This document shows positions 53,196 through 61,716 of a DNA stretch of 64,000 nt, in pieces; positions within the stretch are counted from its first letter, which is position 1; each line of letters starts with the position of its first letter. The notes beneath the pieces are model-generated. The model was not told the DNA's origin. It was given only the letters and a program-made list of their open reading frames with translations, and made no database searches. The stretch comes from Nakamurella antarctica (lineage in GTDB: Bacteria; Actinomycetota; Actinomycetes; Mycobacteriales; Nakamurellaceae): contig NZ_CP034170.1 of the NCBI RefSeq assembly GCF_003860405.1, positions 3,286,001-3,350,000 of the forward strand, in the 5' to 3' direction. Made by a program: the position numbers and the translations under genes.

Positions 53196-54280
53196 ATGGG
53201 TAACCACCCCATTCGCGTCGCCATTGTCGGCGTCGGAAACTGCGCCGCCTCGCTCGTCCAGGGCGTCGAGTACTACCGCAACGCCACCCCCGGCACCAAG
53301 GTCCCCGGCTTGATGCATGTCCAGTTCGGCGATTACCACGTCTCTGATCTGCAGTTCGTTGCCGCATTCGACGTTGACGCCAAGAAGGTCGGCTTCGACC
53401 TCTCCGAGGCGATCCTGGCCAGCGAGAACAACACGATCAAGCTTGCCGACGTGCCGCCCACCGGCATTATCGTCCAGCGCGGTAACACCCTCGATGGCCT
53501 CGGCAAGTACTACCGCGAGACGATCACCGAATCTGACGCCGAAGCCGTCGACGTTGTCCAGGCCCTCAAGGACGCCAAGGTCGACGTACTCATTTGCTAC
53601 CTCCCCGTCGGCTCCGAAGCCGCCGCGAAGTTCTACGCCCAGTGCGCCATCGACGCTCATGTCGCGTTCGTGAACGCACTGCCCGTCTTTATCGCTGGCA
53701 CCCCGAATGGGCCGAGAAGTTCCGCGCCGCAGGGGTTCCCATCGTCGGCGACGACATCAAGAGCCAGGTTGGCGCCACCATCACGCACCGCGTGTTGGCC
53801 AAGTTGTTCGAAGATCGCGGCGTGCAGCTGGACCGCACTATGCAGCTCAACGTCGGCGGCAACATGGACTTCAAGAACATGCTCGAGCGCGATCGCCTCG
53901 AATCCAAGAAGATCTCCAAGACCCAGTCCGTCACCTCGCAGGTGGATCGCGATTTGGGCGCCGATAACGTACACATCGGCCCGTCCGACTACGTTGCATG
54001 GCTCGATGACCGCAAGTGGGCCTACGTCCGCCTCGAAGGCCGCGCATTCGGCGACGTGCCACTGAGCCTGGAATACAAGCTTGAGGTGTGGGACTCCCCC
54101 AACTCAGCAGGCGTCATCATTGACGCGGTTCGTGCTGCCAAGATCGCCCTCGATCGCGGCGTCGGTGGCCCAATCCTCTCGGCTTCCTCGTACTTCATGA
54201 AGTCGCCGCCGGTGCAGTACCCGGACGACCAGGCACGCGACAACGTCGAGAAGTTCATCAACGGGGAAGTTGACTTCTAA
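53196..54280 (+). CDS. ino1: Myo-inositol-1-phosphate synthase, frameshifted in a C run
   Basis: It starts at the ATG at 53196 with AAGGAG upstream. The first part, [60 protein letters not shown], runs to about 53698. Then the frame changes at GGCACCCCGAATGG; adding one C restores [40 protein letters not shown] through to [10 protein letters not shown]. The total of about 361 residues is normal. The enzyme makes inositol-1-phosphate from glucose-6-phosphate with NAD for phosphatidylinositol and mycothiol. As the gene is usually needed in these bacteria, an indel error in the sequence is more likely than real loss. Confidence 0.92.
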
Positions 54281-54314
54281 GATCAGCGGGAACGGCGAAT
54301 TCCGCCGAAACGAT

Positions 54315-54355
54315 AAGCGGGGCCCCGAGATTGTCTCGGGGCCCCGCTTTTCGTT
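54315..54355 (+). terminator. Rho-independent terminator of ino1
   Basis: AAGCGGGGCCCCGAGA (54315-54330) pairs with TCTCGGGGCCCCGCTT (54334-54349) and is followed by TTTCG. It is a 16-bp GC-rich stem with a 3-base loop, 34 bases after the stop. Confidence 0.92.
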
Positions 54356-54392
54356 CTGGGGTGTTAGCGGCTTTTCGTTCTGGGGTGTTAGC
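54346..54392. repeat. 23-bp direct repeat after the ino1 terminator
   Basis: GCTTTTCGTTCTGGGGTGTT plus AGC occurs twice head to tail. It overlaps the tail of the terminator and runs into the 3' end of the lipoprotein gene ending at 54388. Confidence 0.8.
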
Positions 54393-55098
54393 GAACGATC
54401 GTTGAGCACGACGGAATCTTGCCAATCGCCGCTGTCGTCTCCGGCGAAATCTTGAAGCCCGACAAGTCGGACATCGGGTTGTCAGCCATCATGGAGGCGC
54501 TCAGTCCAGATAGTCCTTCCATGTCGCCGGTGGCGAGCTGAGTGCCGATCGTGGTGAAAGTGGTCCCCAATTGAGTAAACGTGGGAACAACCTTGCTAGC
54601 GAGCTCTTCCCCGCCGGGGATGGTCGGCGGCGGCAGCGCAGACAGCGCGGCTGCGGTTGTCGTCAATGCCGTACCCGCATCGCCGATCGCAGTAGCGACT
54701 TTCGCGATACCCGCAGCGTCGCCGGTGATGCCGCCGAGCGAGTCCTGCAGAGTGGAGAGCGGGAGAATTCCGCTGCAGAACGTATCGAACCACTGCGCGG
54801 TCGGCGCGTCCAAGGTTCCGTCGCCGGCGCTCGGATCGAGGGTGGCGGAACTGCTGCTGGTGGTCGGCGAAGCTGTCGAGCTAGACGCTGTCGAGCTAGA
54901 CGCTGTCGAGCTAGACGCTGAAGAACTAGACGCCGAAGTGCTGGTCGGCTCCGCGGAGGTCGCTGTGGCAACAGGCGCGGAGGACGACGAGCTAGCAGCT
55001 ACGGCCTTGCCCGCCTCTTCAGTGCCACACGCGGTGGTCAGCAAAGTGAGGGCGGCAAGGCTCGCCACCGCGGAAATACGAAGTCGTGAAGTAATCAT
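54388..55098 (-). CDS. Serine-rich lipoprotein
   Basis: The 236-residue protein has a lipoprotein signal SRLRISAVASLAALTLLTTAC (cysteine at about 24). A 50-residue Ser/Ala/Thr linker follows, partly built from a 15-bp DNA repeat (TCGAGCTAGACGCTG). The folded C-terminal part (QWFDTFCSGILPLSTLQDSL ... IPSCSTIV) has two cysteines that may pair. It is anchored to the outer face of the membrane. It is a paralogue of the protein at 55220. Function unknown. Confidence 0.85.
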   Translation of the reverse strand: MITSRLRISAVASLAALTLLTTACGTEEAGKAVAASSSSSAPVATATSAEPTSTSASSSSASSSTASSSTASSSTASPTTSSSSATLDPSAGDGTLDAPTAQWFDTFCSGILPLSTLQDSLGGITGDAAGIAKVATAIGDAGTALTTTAAALSALPPPTIPGGEELASKVVPTFTQLGTTFTTIGTQLATGDMEGLSGLSASMMADNPMSDLSGFKISPETTAAIGKIPSCSTIVR

Positions 55099-55219
55099 TA
55101 CCCCTCCAAATATCGTCGCAGCCGATCAGGTTGCCGGCTCTAGTGATCATCCGTGTACAACGAGTGATCCCCCACGATAGAAGGCTTCGTCAAATCGGAC
55201 AACTAGGCAGGCTCCCAGG

Positions 55220-55954
55220 TCAGCCCTGCAGCGCCATGCATTCAGGAATGGCATTGAAGCCGGCCTGAACGTTTGCAGGAAGCCCACTCAGATCCATGGC
55301 GGGGTTGTTCCCCTTCACCGCGGTCTCCAGGTCTGCAATACCTGTTCCATCGGCAGCAGCAATTTTCCCACTGATGGTGGTGAAAGCAGCACCCAATTTC
55401 TGGATCTTCGGGACCACACTGCTGGCAAACTTGTCACCGCCGTCAAACGTCGGGACGGGCGCAGAGGCCAATGTGGTGGCAGCGTTGCTCATGGCAACCC
55501 CAGCCTCACCGATCGGCCCAGCTAGAGCCTTGTTAGCCGCCTGGTCAGCTGGATCGGCTTTGGCCGCAAGCAGTCCCACGGAGGCCAGCGGCGTAATGCC
55601 GGTGCAGAAAGTTGCGAACCATGTGGTGGTGGCCTCGTCCAGCGGTGCGCCCGACGGCGCGACGTCGCCGGTCCCGGCTGCTGCTCCTGCAGATGCGCTC
55701 TGAGCAGCTGTGGCGGCGGCCATCGCGCTCTCCGATAGAGCATCCGCCGCCGCTCCGGCGCTCGCTGCGGCCGCGTTAACGCTATTGACAGCGGCTTCGG
55801 CGCCGTTGGACGCCGCCACAAACGCGCTGGACGCAGCAGCTGCAGCAGCGTTGGCGGACGCGGAAGCGTCGTCTTTGGCGCCGCATCCGGCCAGTAGCAG
55901 CGTGATACCAGCTGCAGCGACGATGGCAGAAATGCGCATGCGGGAAATCTTCAC
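55220..55954 (-). CDS. Alanine-rich lipoprotein, paralogue of the next gene
   Basis: The product is 244 residues from the GTG at 55954, with GGAGG upstream. The signal RMRISAIVAAAGITLLLAGC carries the lipobox cysteine. A long Ala/Ser linker and the C-terminal domain TTTWFATFCTGITPLASVGL ... ALAGPIGEAGVAMSNAATTL ... FNAIPECMAL follow the same plan as the protein at 54388 (TWFATFCTGI versus QWFDTFCSGI; both end with IPxC). Tandem duplicate lipoproteins of unknown function, 121 bp apart. Confidence 0.85.
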   Translation of the reverse strand: MKISRMRISAIVAAAGITLLLAGCGAKDDASASANAAAAAASSAFVAASNGAEAAVNSVNAAAASAGAAADALSESAMAAATAAQSASAGAAAGTGDVAPSGAPLDEATTTWFATFCTGITPLASVGLLAAKADPADQAANKALAGPIGEAGVAMSNAATTLASAPVPTFDGGDKFASSVVPKIQKLGAAFTTISGKIAAADGTGIADLETAVKGNNPAMDLSGLPANVQAGFNAIPECMALQG

Positions 55955-56689
55955 AGGGTCCTCCAAGTTAGGTGCCGGGTCAGCGGCTCGCAAGACGGCC
56001 GAGGCGGCCGACGTGTCCCATCCGGGACTACACAAATAGTGCCGGTTGAGGCTCTAGCTTCGGGGGCGAATGGAAAAAGCTCTTACGTCGGGAAAATCAC
56101 GCCTACCAGAGGCAACCTGTGCCGACATGGTCACAAACCCTGACAGGTTCGCGCTATTCGTGGGCTTGCAAAGGCAGCTGTAGGCACAGACGGCGCAACC
56201 GTGCACCGCCAAGGAAGTAGTGCTGATCGGCGGCCTCCAGCCACCCTGCGACGCCATTCGGATCCCACTCCGTCAATAAAACTCCCGCCAGAAGATGACG
56301 CTCACACGGCCGCTGTTTGCTCTCTCGCTCACGTCGGTCATCGACATCGGACTCTCGCGCCGCTTCCGTAACGCCGGGTCGTGGCGCTTCCGTAACGCCG
56401 GGTCGCGTGGCGCAGGAGAAGCCGCGAGGTGAACGTCAAGCCGGTTGGCGCAATCGCCGCGAAATACTCTTCGGTCGTCCGGTCGTGCCGGTTGACCCCC
56501 GACCCCCGCCAGGCCTGCGGTGTGGTGAAAGGACAGCCGCACGGTGAGGGAGGAAAGCGAACGGGGAGACCTTCTCGTAGATACAACCCGGCCGAATCGA
56601 TGATTCCGGCGCTCATTCCGGAGGCGGATATCCCAGTCGGGGTTTTGCCAGGTTCAGAGATTTGCGCGCGGGGCGAGTAGGTTCGCGGG
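55955..56689. other. 735-bp gene-free region with a 24-bp tandem repeat
   Basis: No convincing gene. CGCTTCCGTAACGCCGGGTC G occurs at 56361-56381 and again at 56385-56405 (period 24 bp). On the minus strand this would read as a repeated DPALRKR, but the frames have no RBS or family. I looked for a fluoride riboswitch before crcB and did not find its consensus. Confidence 0.5.
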
Positions 56690-57115
56690 GTGAGCAGTCC
56701 GCACTCCCCCGCCGCACTCCCTGCCCCCACCGTCGCGCAAGCCGTCGCAGCGGTAGCAGCCGGCGGCGTAATAGGGGCCTGGCTGCGGTACACGGTCGCC
56801 ACCGCCGCGCCGATTGCGGCGGGCAGTTTTGACTGGACCACGTTCGCCATCAATGTGCTGGGCTCGTTCGCCTTGGGCGCCCTCATTAGCTATCTCACGC
56901 AGCGACGTTTTCGGCATCCACTCTGGCGCCCGTTTCTCGGCACGGGACTGCTCGGCGGTTTCACGACGTTCTCCACCTACGCAGTCGAGGCGCAATCGCT
57001 GCTGCGCGTCGGGCATGCCGTAACAGCTGTCCTTTACCTGGCGGGAACGTTGGCGTGCGCTGTAGTCGCGGCGCTGCTCGGGATCGCATTGATGCGCAGG
57101 GCACTGCGCGCATGA
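56690..57115 (+). CDS. crcB: CrcB/Fluc fluoride ion channel subunit
   Basis: The 141-residue protein from a GTG at 56690 has four membrane helices and the Fluc signature GGVIGAWLRYTVATAAP, TTFAINVLGSFALGALISYL, GTGLLGGFTTFSTYAVEAQS. The conserved asparagine, the TFST phenylalanine-box region and the helix break are present. Its stop overlaps the start of a second crcB by four bases, so the two may form a heterodimeric channel exporting fluoride. Confidence 0.93.
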   Translation: MSSPHSPAALPAPTVAQAVAAVAAGGVIGAWLRYTVATAAPIAAGSFDWTTFAINVLGSFALGALISYLTQRRFRHPLWRPFLGTGLLGGFTTFSTYAVEAQSLLRVGHAVTAVLYLAGTLACAVVAALLGIALMRRALRA

Positions 57116-57465
57116 CGGCCTACTTGTGGGTAGCGCTAGGTGCGGCAGTCGGCGCTCCCACGCGGTATTTGACCGACCGCTGGATGCGCAACTTCTTCCC
57201 CGGCCGGGTCCCCGTGGGCACGCTTCTCGTCAATATCGTAGGCAGCTTCATCCTTGGCGCAGTTCTTGCTGGGCCTGCTAACCCCACTGTGACGCTGTTG
57301 GCTGGCACCGGATTCTGCGGCGCCCTCACCACCTACTCCACCTTCGCACTGGAAAACGCCGAGCTACTAGCTACCCGCCAGCAACGGATGGCCGTCATGT
57401 ATGCACTGGTCACCGTCGTCGCTGGCCTCGGCGCCGCTTTCGCCGGATACGGTGCATTTGCCTAG
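57112..57465 (+). CDS. crcB: CrcB/Fluc fluoride ion channel subunit, second copy
   Basis: The 117-residue protein LWVALGAAVGAPTRYLTDRW, VPVGTLLVNIVGSFILGAVL, LLAGTGFCGALTTYSTFALE, with a final helix VTVVAGLGAAFAGYGAF, is a full Fluc subunit. The GxxxGxPTRY motif, LVNxxGSF and TTYSTF are intact. Paired crcB genes are common in Gram-positive bacteria, where the two subunits assemble antiparallel. Confidence 0.94.
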   Translation: MTAYLWVALGAAVGAPTRYLTDRWMRNFFPGRVPVGTLLVNIVGSFILGAVLAGPANPTVTLLAGTGFCGALTTYSTFALENAELLATRQQRMAVMYALVTVVAGLGAAFAGYGAFA

Positions 57466-57509
57466 CGGCGCAGGCGTGAGTGACGACACCGCTGACGAGC
57501 GTGCAGCTT

Positions 57510-57959
57510 CTACAGCGTGTCGACGTATTCTTTTGCGTCCAACAGAGACCACCCGGTCTCTTCCCGCACTACCTTGATCGCGTGGATCTTCTTCCCCGCG
57601 GCAACAAGCGATCGCGCCTCAAGCTCCACTTCCAGCCGAACCGCTGACTCGCTCGGTGACTGAGCTGCGTAACCCTGCAGCAAATCTGGTGGCGGCGACG
57701 TTGGGGGCGGCGACGAGCGGGCGAGCCGCTCCACCATATTTTTGGCATCAGCCAGCCCCAACCCGGGCGCGCCGTCGCGCAGTAGTCTGATCGCCGCGAT
57801 CTTCTGGTTCACGGACAGCTCCCGCACCCGGGCCATCAGGTCGGGATCGAACGTCATGTGCGTAGGATCCAACCGCGTCGCCCCCTGGCTGCGTCCTAGC
57901 GCCCCCAATACCAAAAATACGACCACGACGCCGATGACGACCCACACCCAGGTTTCCAC
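57510..57959 (-). CDS. Membrane-anchored protein with two L7/L12 C-terminal-like repeats
   Basis: The 149-residue protein begins with one membrane helix (WVWVVIGVVVVFLVLGALG). Two copies follow of the motif found at the C-terminus of ribosomal protein L7/L12: NQKIAAIRLLRDGAPGLGLA then DAKNMVERL, and KKIHAIKVVREETGWSLLDA then KEYVDTL. The two are joined by a proline-rich linker. Such proteins occur across Actinobacteria without known function. The L7/L12 tip recruits translation factors, so a contact to ribosomes or GTPases at the membrane is conceivable. Confidence 0.85.
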   Translation of the reverse strand: METWVWVVIGVVVVFLVLGALGRSQGATRLDPTHMTFDPDLMARVRELSVNQKIAAIRLLRDGAPGLGLADAKNMVERLARSSPPPTSPPPDLLQGYAAQSPSESAVRLEVELEARSLVAAGKKIHAIKVVREETGWSLLDAKEYVDTL

Positions 57960-58004
57960 TCCGCGAATGTTAGCGGGTAGGCCAGACGGATCGCTCCGGA
58001 ACAG

Positions 58005-58736
58005 TCAGACCATGACGCGCAGGCGCGGCCGGATCCAATCCGTGAGGTTGTCCAAATCGATCATGAGCTGCCGGCTGATCAGCAGGTGCCCCGGCCCCAG
58101 CACCCACGCATGCCGAATGTTCACCGGAACGATGGTGATGTGTAGCTCAAAACCGTTGGCGGCACGCTTCTTTTCATCCTCGATCTCCCGCACCAGTTCC
58201 GTGAGGGCCGACCACGGCACGGACATATTCTGCACATAACGCGGGTCTTCGTGGCGCGCTTTCGTCCACGCGGCAGCGTCTTCGTAGTGCGTGCGCAACA
58301 GCCACCGCAGCTCCGGGTAGGCATTGAACGCGCTGTGCCGCGGTGCGGCCACCGCCCTGCGAGCGATGTCGGGATGCATCAAAGCGTGGTTCCACCAACG
58401 CTGCCACTGCACGCGCGCGGCGCCGATATCAAACCCAGCGGGGAGCGGAGCGGGATGGCCGGACGGACGACGGACCCAACTCGGCCAGACCCGAACGGAC
58501 GGCTCCAGTGGTGGCAGCGCCGGTTCCATCGCGGGCAGCGCCACAGCAGGCAGCAACATATCGGGGGGAAACACAGCAGGCTGCATCCCAGCGGGCACAG
58601 ACAGGCCAGGCAGCGACACAGGACCCGGGGTGCACAGTCCGGCGATATCCCGGATGTAGAGAGCGATCTGCAAAATCTCCGGGTCGTCCAGCAGGATGCG
58701 CCAGCTCTTCTTCCCGTCGGTGCGCATGGAGCCCAT
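58005..58736 (-). CDS. Hypothetical protein
   Basis: The 243-residue soluble protein contains RILLDDPEILQIALYIRDIA, a proline-rich middle, FDIGAARVQWQRWWNHALMH, ELRWLLRTHYEDAAAWTKAR and FELHITIVPVNIRHAWVLGP. It ends near GHLLISRQLMIDLDNL. It resembles actinobacterial hypothetical proteins of similar length whose function is unknown. No metal or catalytic motif seen. Confidence 0.7.
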   Translation of the reverse strand: MGSMRTDGKKSWRILLDDPEILQIALYIRDIAGLCTPGPVSLPGLSVPAGMQPAVFPPDMLLPAVALPAMEPALPPLEPSVRVWPSWVRRPSGHPAPLPAGFDIGAARVQWQRWWNHALMHPDIARRAVAAPRHSAFNAYPELRWLLRTHYEDAAAWTKARHEDPRYVQNMSVPWSALTELVREIEDEKKRAANGFELHITIVPVNIRHAWVLGPGHLLISRQLMIDLDNLTDWIRPRLRVMV

Positions 58737-58754
58737 CCTATTTCAGCTGCGCCG

Positions 58755-58900
58755 CCCTAGCTGCTGGCGAAGAGCCTGCCCTCCCGGGGCGATCACACCC
58801 TCGCCCAAGACCTGACGCCGATGTCCGCGCTTGCCTTGGTGTAACTCGGCTACCCTCTGCAAACCGTGCCAACCGATTGCCACGGAGGACCCCTGTCCAA
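58755..58900 (-). pseudogene. 3' remnant of a paralogue of the MOSC-like gene at 60220
   Basis: The minus strand reads LQRVAELHQGKRGHRRQVLG then EGVIAPGGQALRQ. This aligns with the end of the gene at 60220, LHTLSELDHGRRGYRGQVAG then EGLIAVGDRVFAR. No start or upstream part is present, so it is a leftover of a duplicated or replaced copy. Confidence 0.5.
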
Positions 58901-58932
58901 GTGCTACATCGGGGCCCTCCGTGAATTGACGG

Positions 58933-59300
58933 CTAGGGGATCGGTTTTTTCAAGTGCGATAGCCACCTCCAGCGCTGCAGAGTGCCAATGTCCAGTGCCT
59001 CCATCGTGCCTGCGGGGTCGTAGGCGGGTGATCGTACGGAGGTGATCGCTGCCGCTCTGACTGATCCGAGACCACCGAACTGCTCAGGCGCGGCGGCGGC
59101 AGTTGCACCCGGCGTTCCGCCCTCCCCAGCCCCGATCCCCGCCACGGTTCCGGCCAGGGGCTGATAGCAACGTGGTTCGGCGGCTGGCCGTTGGGCTGCT
59201 CCCAGTTCGCGGAAATGATGGCCGCGAACTCAGCGTCAACGAGATCCTGATCGCAGACTATTTGGGCAACCAATCCAGGCTCAGCTGTCGAAGTCGTCAT
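58933..59300 (-). pseudogene. Small hypothetical gene with frameshift
   Basis: The ATG at 59300 has a strong RBS (GGAGGCGGAAG). The first 50 residues, TTSTAEPGLVAQIVCDQDLV, DAEFAAIISANWEQPNGQPP, look real. After a shift near 59145 the other frame gives MAGIGAGEGGTPGATAAAAP and continues to 58933. Whether this is a short real gene ending early or a frameshifted one is unclear. It follows hsp20 on the same strand. Confidence 0.45.
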
Positions 59301-59329
59301 CTTCCGCCTCCACCGAATCGGGCTCTTGG

Positions 59330-59767
59330 TCAGGCGTCCACGAGTTGTCGCTGGCTGGTGTGCTCGCTGGCCTGGCGGATCTGGATCTTCCGAGGCTTCG
59401 CCTTTTCCGCGACCGGAATCCGCAGGGTCAGAACCCCAGCGTCATAACCCGCTTTGACGTTGTCGATGTCCAGCGTGTCGCCCAAGATCAACTGCCGACT
59501 AAACAAACCTCGCGGTCGCTCCGAAGCGACGAACTCCCGCTCCTGCAGCGGCTTGCGTTCAGCCTTCACAGTCAGAACGTTGCGCTCAACATCCAAGTCA
59601 ATCGAGGCCGGATCCACTCCGGGCAGGTCCATTTCCACGACGAATTCGTGGCCATCTTTCCACGCATCCATCGGCATTGCCGACGGGCGGGCCAGAGTGC
59701 CGAACGTACCGAAGACCTGCTGGGTCAGCCGGTCGAGTTCGCGGTACGGTTCAGTGCGCATCAGCAT
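59330..59767 (-). CDS. Hsp20 family small heat-shock protein
   Basis: The 145-residue protein begins [20 protein letters not shown]. The alpha-crystallin domain follows: [80 protein letters not shown]. The G-V-L-T-L-R-I-P motif is intact. It acts as a holdase oligomer for unfolded proteins. GGAGAG RBS. A MerR-type gene lies divergently upstream; an inverted repeat in the shared gap is its probable operator. Confidence 0.95.
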   Translation of the reverse strand: MLMRTEPYRELDRLTQQVFGTFGTLARPSAMPMDAWKDGHEFVVEMDLPGVDPASIDLDVERNVLTVKAERKPLQEREFVASERPRGLFSRQLILGDTLDIDNVKAGYDAGVLTLRIPVAEKAKPRKIQIRQASEHTSQRQLVDA

Positions 59768-59820
59768 GATTCTCTCCTTCTGTAGAGGTCAACGGGCTAT
59801 TTCCCTGTGGCTCCACCACC

Positions 59821-59850
59821 AACAATCTGTGTCAGCGGTGATAGATTGTT
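59821..59850. promoter_or_regulatory. Candidate operator between hsp20 and the MerR-type gene
   Basis: AACAATCT (59821-59828) and AGATTGTT (59843-59850) form a perfect 8-bp inverted repeat with a 14-base spacer. It sits in the divergent promoter region. It is not a HAIR element (CTTGAGT-N7-ACTCAAG), so the MerR-type regulator may use another site. Confidence 0.55.
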
Positions 59851-59904
59851 TATATCGCAGACCAGAATAGTTCGCAAGCAGCACATCGAGGTGAGGTAGA
59901 CCAC

Positions 59905-60189
59905 ATGACGCCGTACGAGGCTCTCGATCCCACTCGGGGTCTTTACGGAATCTCCGTCGCAGCAGAACTCACAGGCCTCGGAGTGCAAAACATCCGCCAG
60001 TACGAGAAACGCGGACTTCTCACACCCGGCCGCACTGGCGGAGGCACCCGGCTCTATTCGCCCGACGACGTAGTCCGACTGCAGCGAATAGGTCAGCTGC
60101 TCGTAGCCGGTCTCAATCTCGCCGGAATAGCTCTCGTCCTGGACCTGGAAGCGGTCAACGCGGACTTACGCACCCAACTGCGCCCATAG
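59905..60189 (+). CDS. MerR/HspR-like transcriptional regulator
   Basis: The 94-residue protein GLYGISVAAELTGLGVQNIR, QYEKRGLLTPGRTGGGTRLY, SPDDVVRLQRIGQLLVAGLN, LAGIALVLDLEAVNADL has the MerR winged helix and a short coiled tail, like HspR. It is divergent to hsp20 and most likely represses it. GAGGTGAG upstream serves as RBS. No C-terminal effector domain. Confidence 0.9.
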   Translation: MTPYEALDPTRGLYGISVAAELTGLGVQNIRQYEKRGLLTPGRTGGGTRLYSPDDVVRLQRIGQLLVAGLNLAGIALVLDLEAVNADLRTQLRP

Positions 60190-60219
60190 GCACTGCCACA
60201 AACCCACCTGTTGGACGGG

Positions 60220-60801
60220 TCAGCGGGCGAAAACCCTGTCCCCCACTGCGATCAGGCCCTCGCCCGCCACCTGCCCCCGGTACCCACGCCTGCCATGGTC
60301 CAACTCGGACAGCGTGTGCAGCACGGGCCCGTCGATCACGGAGTCGGGGCGAAGGCCCATACAGAACCGACTGAATTCCACACACGGGTCAGCTACCCGA
60401 ACCTGGTCAAGGTCGAGATCGCCACCCTCGGTGCGGACGATCAGCCCGGCCGAAAAGTCTCGGAACGCCAGCGGCTCCTCGGCATCAATCAAGATAGTGT
60501 TGCCCGCCGCTTGGTCCGCCTGCTGAAGACCGTAAGCCGACTCCAACCACCGATAGTCCCCCACGCTCATGATGGTGAACCCAGCGGTGCCCCGGCGGTC
60601 GCGGGTGCGAGGGTGGTCTTGGTGATGCACGTCCAGTACGTGCTCGCCGTCTAACGTCACCCCGACTACCCCGGCGGTGGTCGCCAGCAGCCGAGCAACC
60701 GGAACGAGCGAATCAGTCCGAAATTCCCGCAGCGGAGCCTTCCCCACCTTTAACGGTTCTCGCTGCACCTGAAGCCGAACAATTGTTCCAAGTAACTTCA
60801 C
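60220..60801 (-). CDS. MOSC-like hypothetical protein
   Basis: The 193-residue protein has LLGTIVRLQVQREPLKVGKA, GTAGFTIMSVGDYRWLESAY, PCVEFSRFCMGLRPDSVIDG and ends LDHGRRGYRGQVAGEGLIAV then GDRVFAR. The late RRG ... G ... GD-x-V pattern and PCxEFxRFC recall the MOSC fold, in which a cysteine handles sulfur or the molybdenum cofactor. Family assignment is tentative. Its start overlaps the amidase stop by four bases, so the two are coupled. Confidence 0.55.
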   Translation of the reverse strand: MKLLGTIVRLQVQREPLKVGKAPLREFRTDSLVPVARLLATTAGVVGVTLDGEHVLDVHHQDHPRTRDRRGTAGFTIMSVGDYRWLESAYGLQQADQAAGNTILIDAEEPLAFRDFSAGLIVRTEGGDLDLDQVRVADPCVEFSRFCMGLRPDSVIDGPVLHTLSELDHGRRGYRGQVAGEGLIAVGDRVFAR

Positions 60802-61640
60802 AGCGCCACGCTCCCCAGAGGTGGATGACCCGGCGTGGGCTCAGCCGGTCTTGGATTGACGGCGAAGCGAATATGCGACACCGCCGGCAACATCTCCCGG
60901 ACCCCCGCCACTCGGGCTGGATCCACAGTGACGTAGGCGAGTGCGCCGTCCACGGTTCCCATATCCAGGAGCGGCAGGCCCATCGGGTCGAAGGCCGCGG
61001 ACCTGCCGATGCTTTTGGCTCCCACCTGGTCGGAAGCGATGGTGTAGCAGGTGTTCTCGATCGCCCGGGCTTTGAGTAGCGTGAGCCAGTGTTCCTCTTT
61101 CAACGGACCCGCCACCCACGCAGATGCCAGCGCCAATACCTGGGCGCCGCCTGCCTGCAACACCCGGAAGAGCTCGGGGAAGCGCAGGTCGTAACAGGTG
61201 GCGAAACCGACTGCCACACCGGCAATCTCGACCACGGGCGGCGCAGCATCCCCGGGAGCCACAGAATCGGACTCTACAAACGCGAAGGCGTCATACAAGT
61301 GGACCTTTCGGTAAGCGCCAACCAGCTGACCGCCCTGGGCGACAACGAGGGTGTTGTGCACCCTGCCGTTGCTACCGTCTGTGGTGAAAGTGCCTGCTGC
61401 AATAGTGATGTCGTGATCAGCACTGGCTCGGCGCAGGCCCGCAACGAAGGGGCCGTCCAGCGGCTCGGCGCACCGGGTGGGCGCCGACGGGTCATCGAGG
61501 AAGCGCACCAGGCTGCCTTCGGGGGCCAGCAACAGTTGCGCCCCCTGCCCTGCGGCATCCTTGGCCATTCCGATCAGGGTGTGCAGGTTCGTCGACGGAT
61601 CAGCATCGGGTTCGAACTGCGCTACCGCAATCTTCAGCAT
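60798..61640 (-). CDS. Carbon-nitrogen hydrolase (nitrilase superfamily, Nit-like amidase)
   Basis: The 280-residue protein starts at the ATG at 61640, with GAAAGG seven bases upstream. The catalytic triad is visible: Glu in QLLLAPEGSLVRF, Lys in AYRKVHLYDAFAF, Cys in VGFATCYDLRFPELFR. The C-terminus VTVDPARVAGVREMLPAVSH is standard. It resembles Nit1/omega-amidase-type enzymes that remove ammonia from amides such as deaminated glutathione; the substrate is inferred only at subfamily level. Forms an overlapping pair with the MOSC-like gene. Confidence 0.92.
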   Translation of the reverse strand: MLKIAVAQFEPDADPSTNLHTLIGMAKDAAGQGAQLLLAPEGSLVRFLDDPSAPTRCAEPLDGPFVAGLRRASADHDITIAAGTFTTDGSNGRVHNTLVVAQGGQLVGAYRKVHLYDAFAFVESDSVAPGDAAPPVVEIAGVAVGFATCYDLRFPELFRVLQAGGAQVLALASAWVAGPLKEEHWLTLLKARAIENTCYTIASDQVGAKSIGRSAAFDPMGLPLLDMGTVDGALAYVTVDPARVAGVREMLPAVSHIRFAVNPRPAEPTPGHPPLGSVAL

Positions 61641-61716
61641 GTGCATTCCTTTCAACATTTCGAGCGAGCCACACCGTCAACATTCCCGGACAACCCACAA
61701 CCCGTTGGGTCACCCC

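Noticed and set aside
56040-56689. Fluoride riboswitch before crcB
   Set aside because: I searched the leader for the conserved crcB-motif segments and did not find them.
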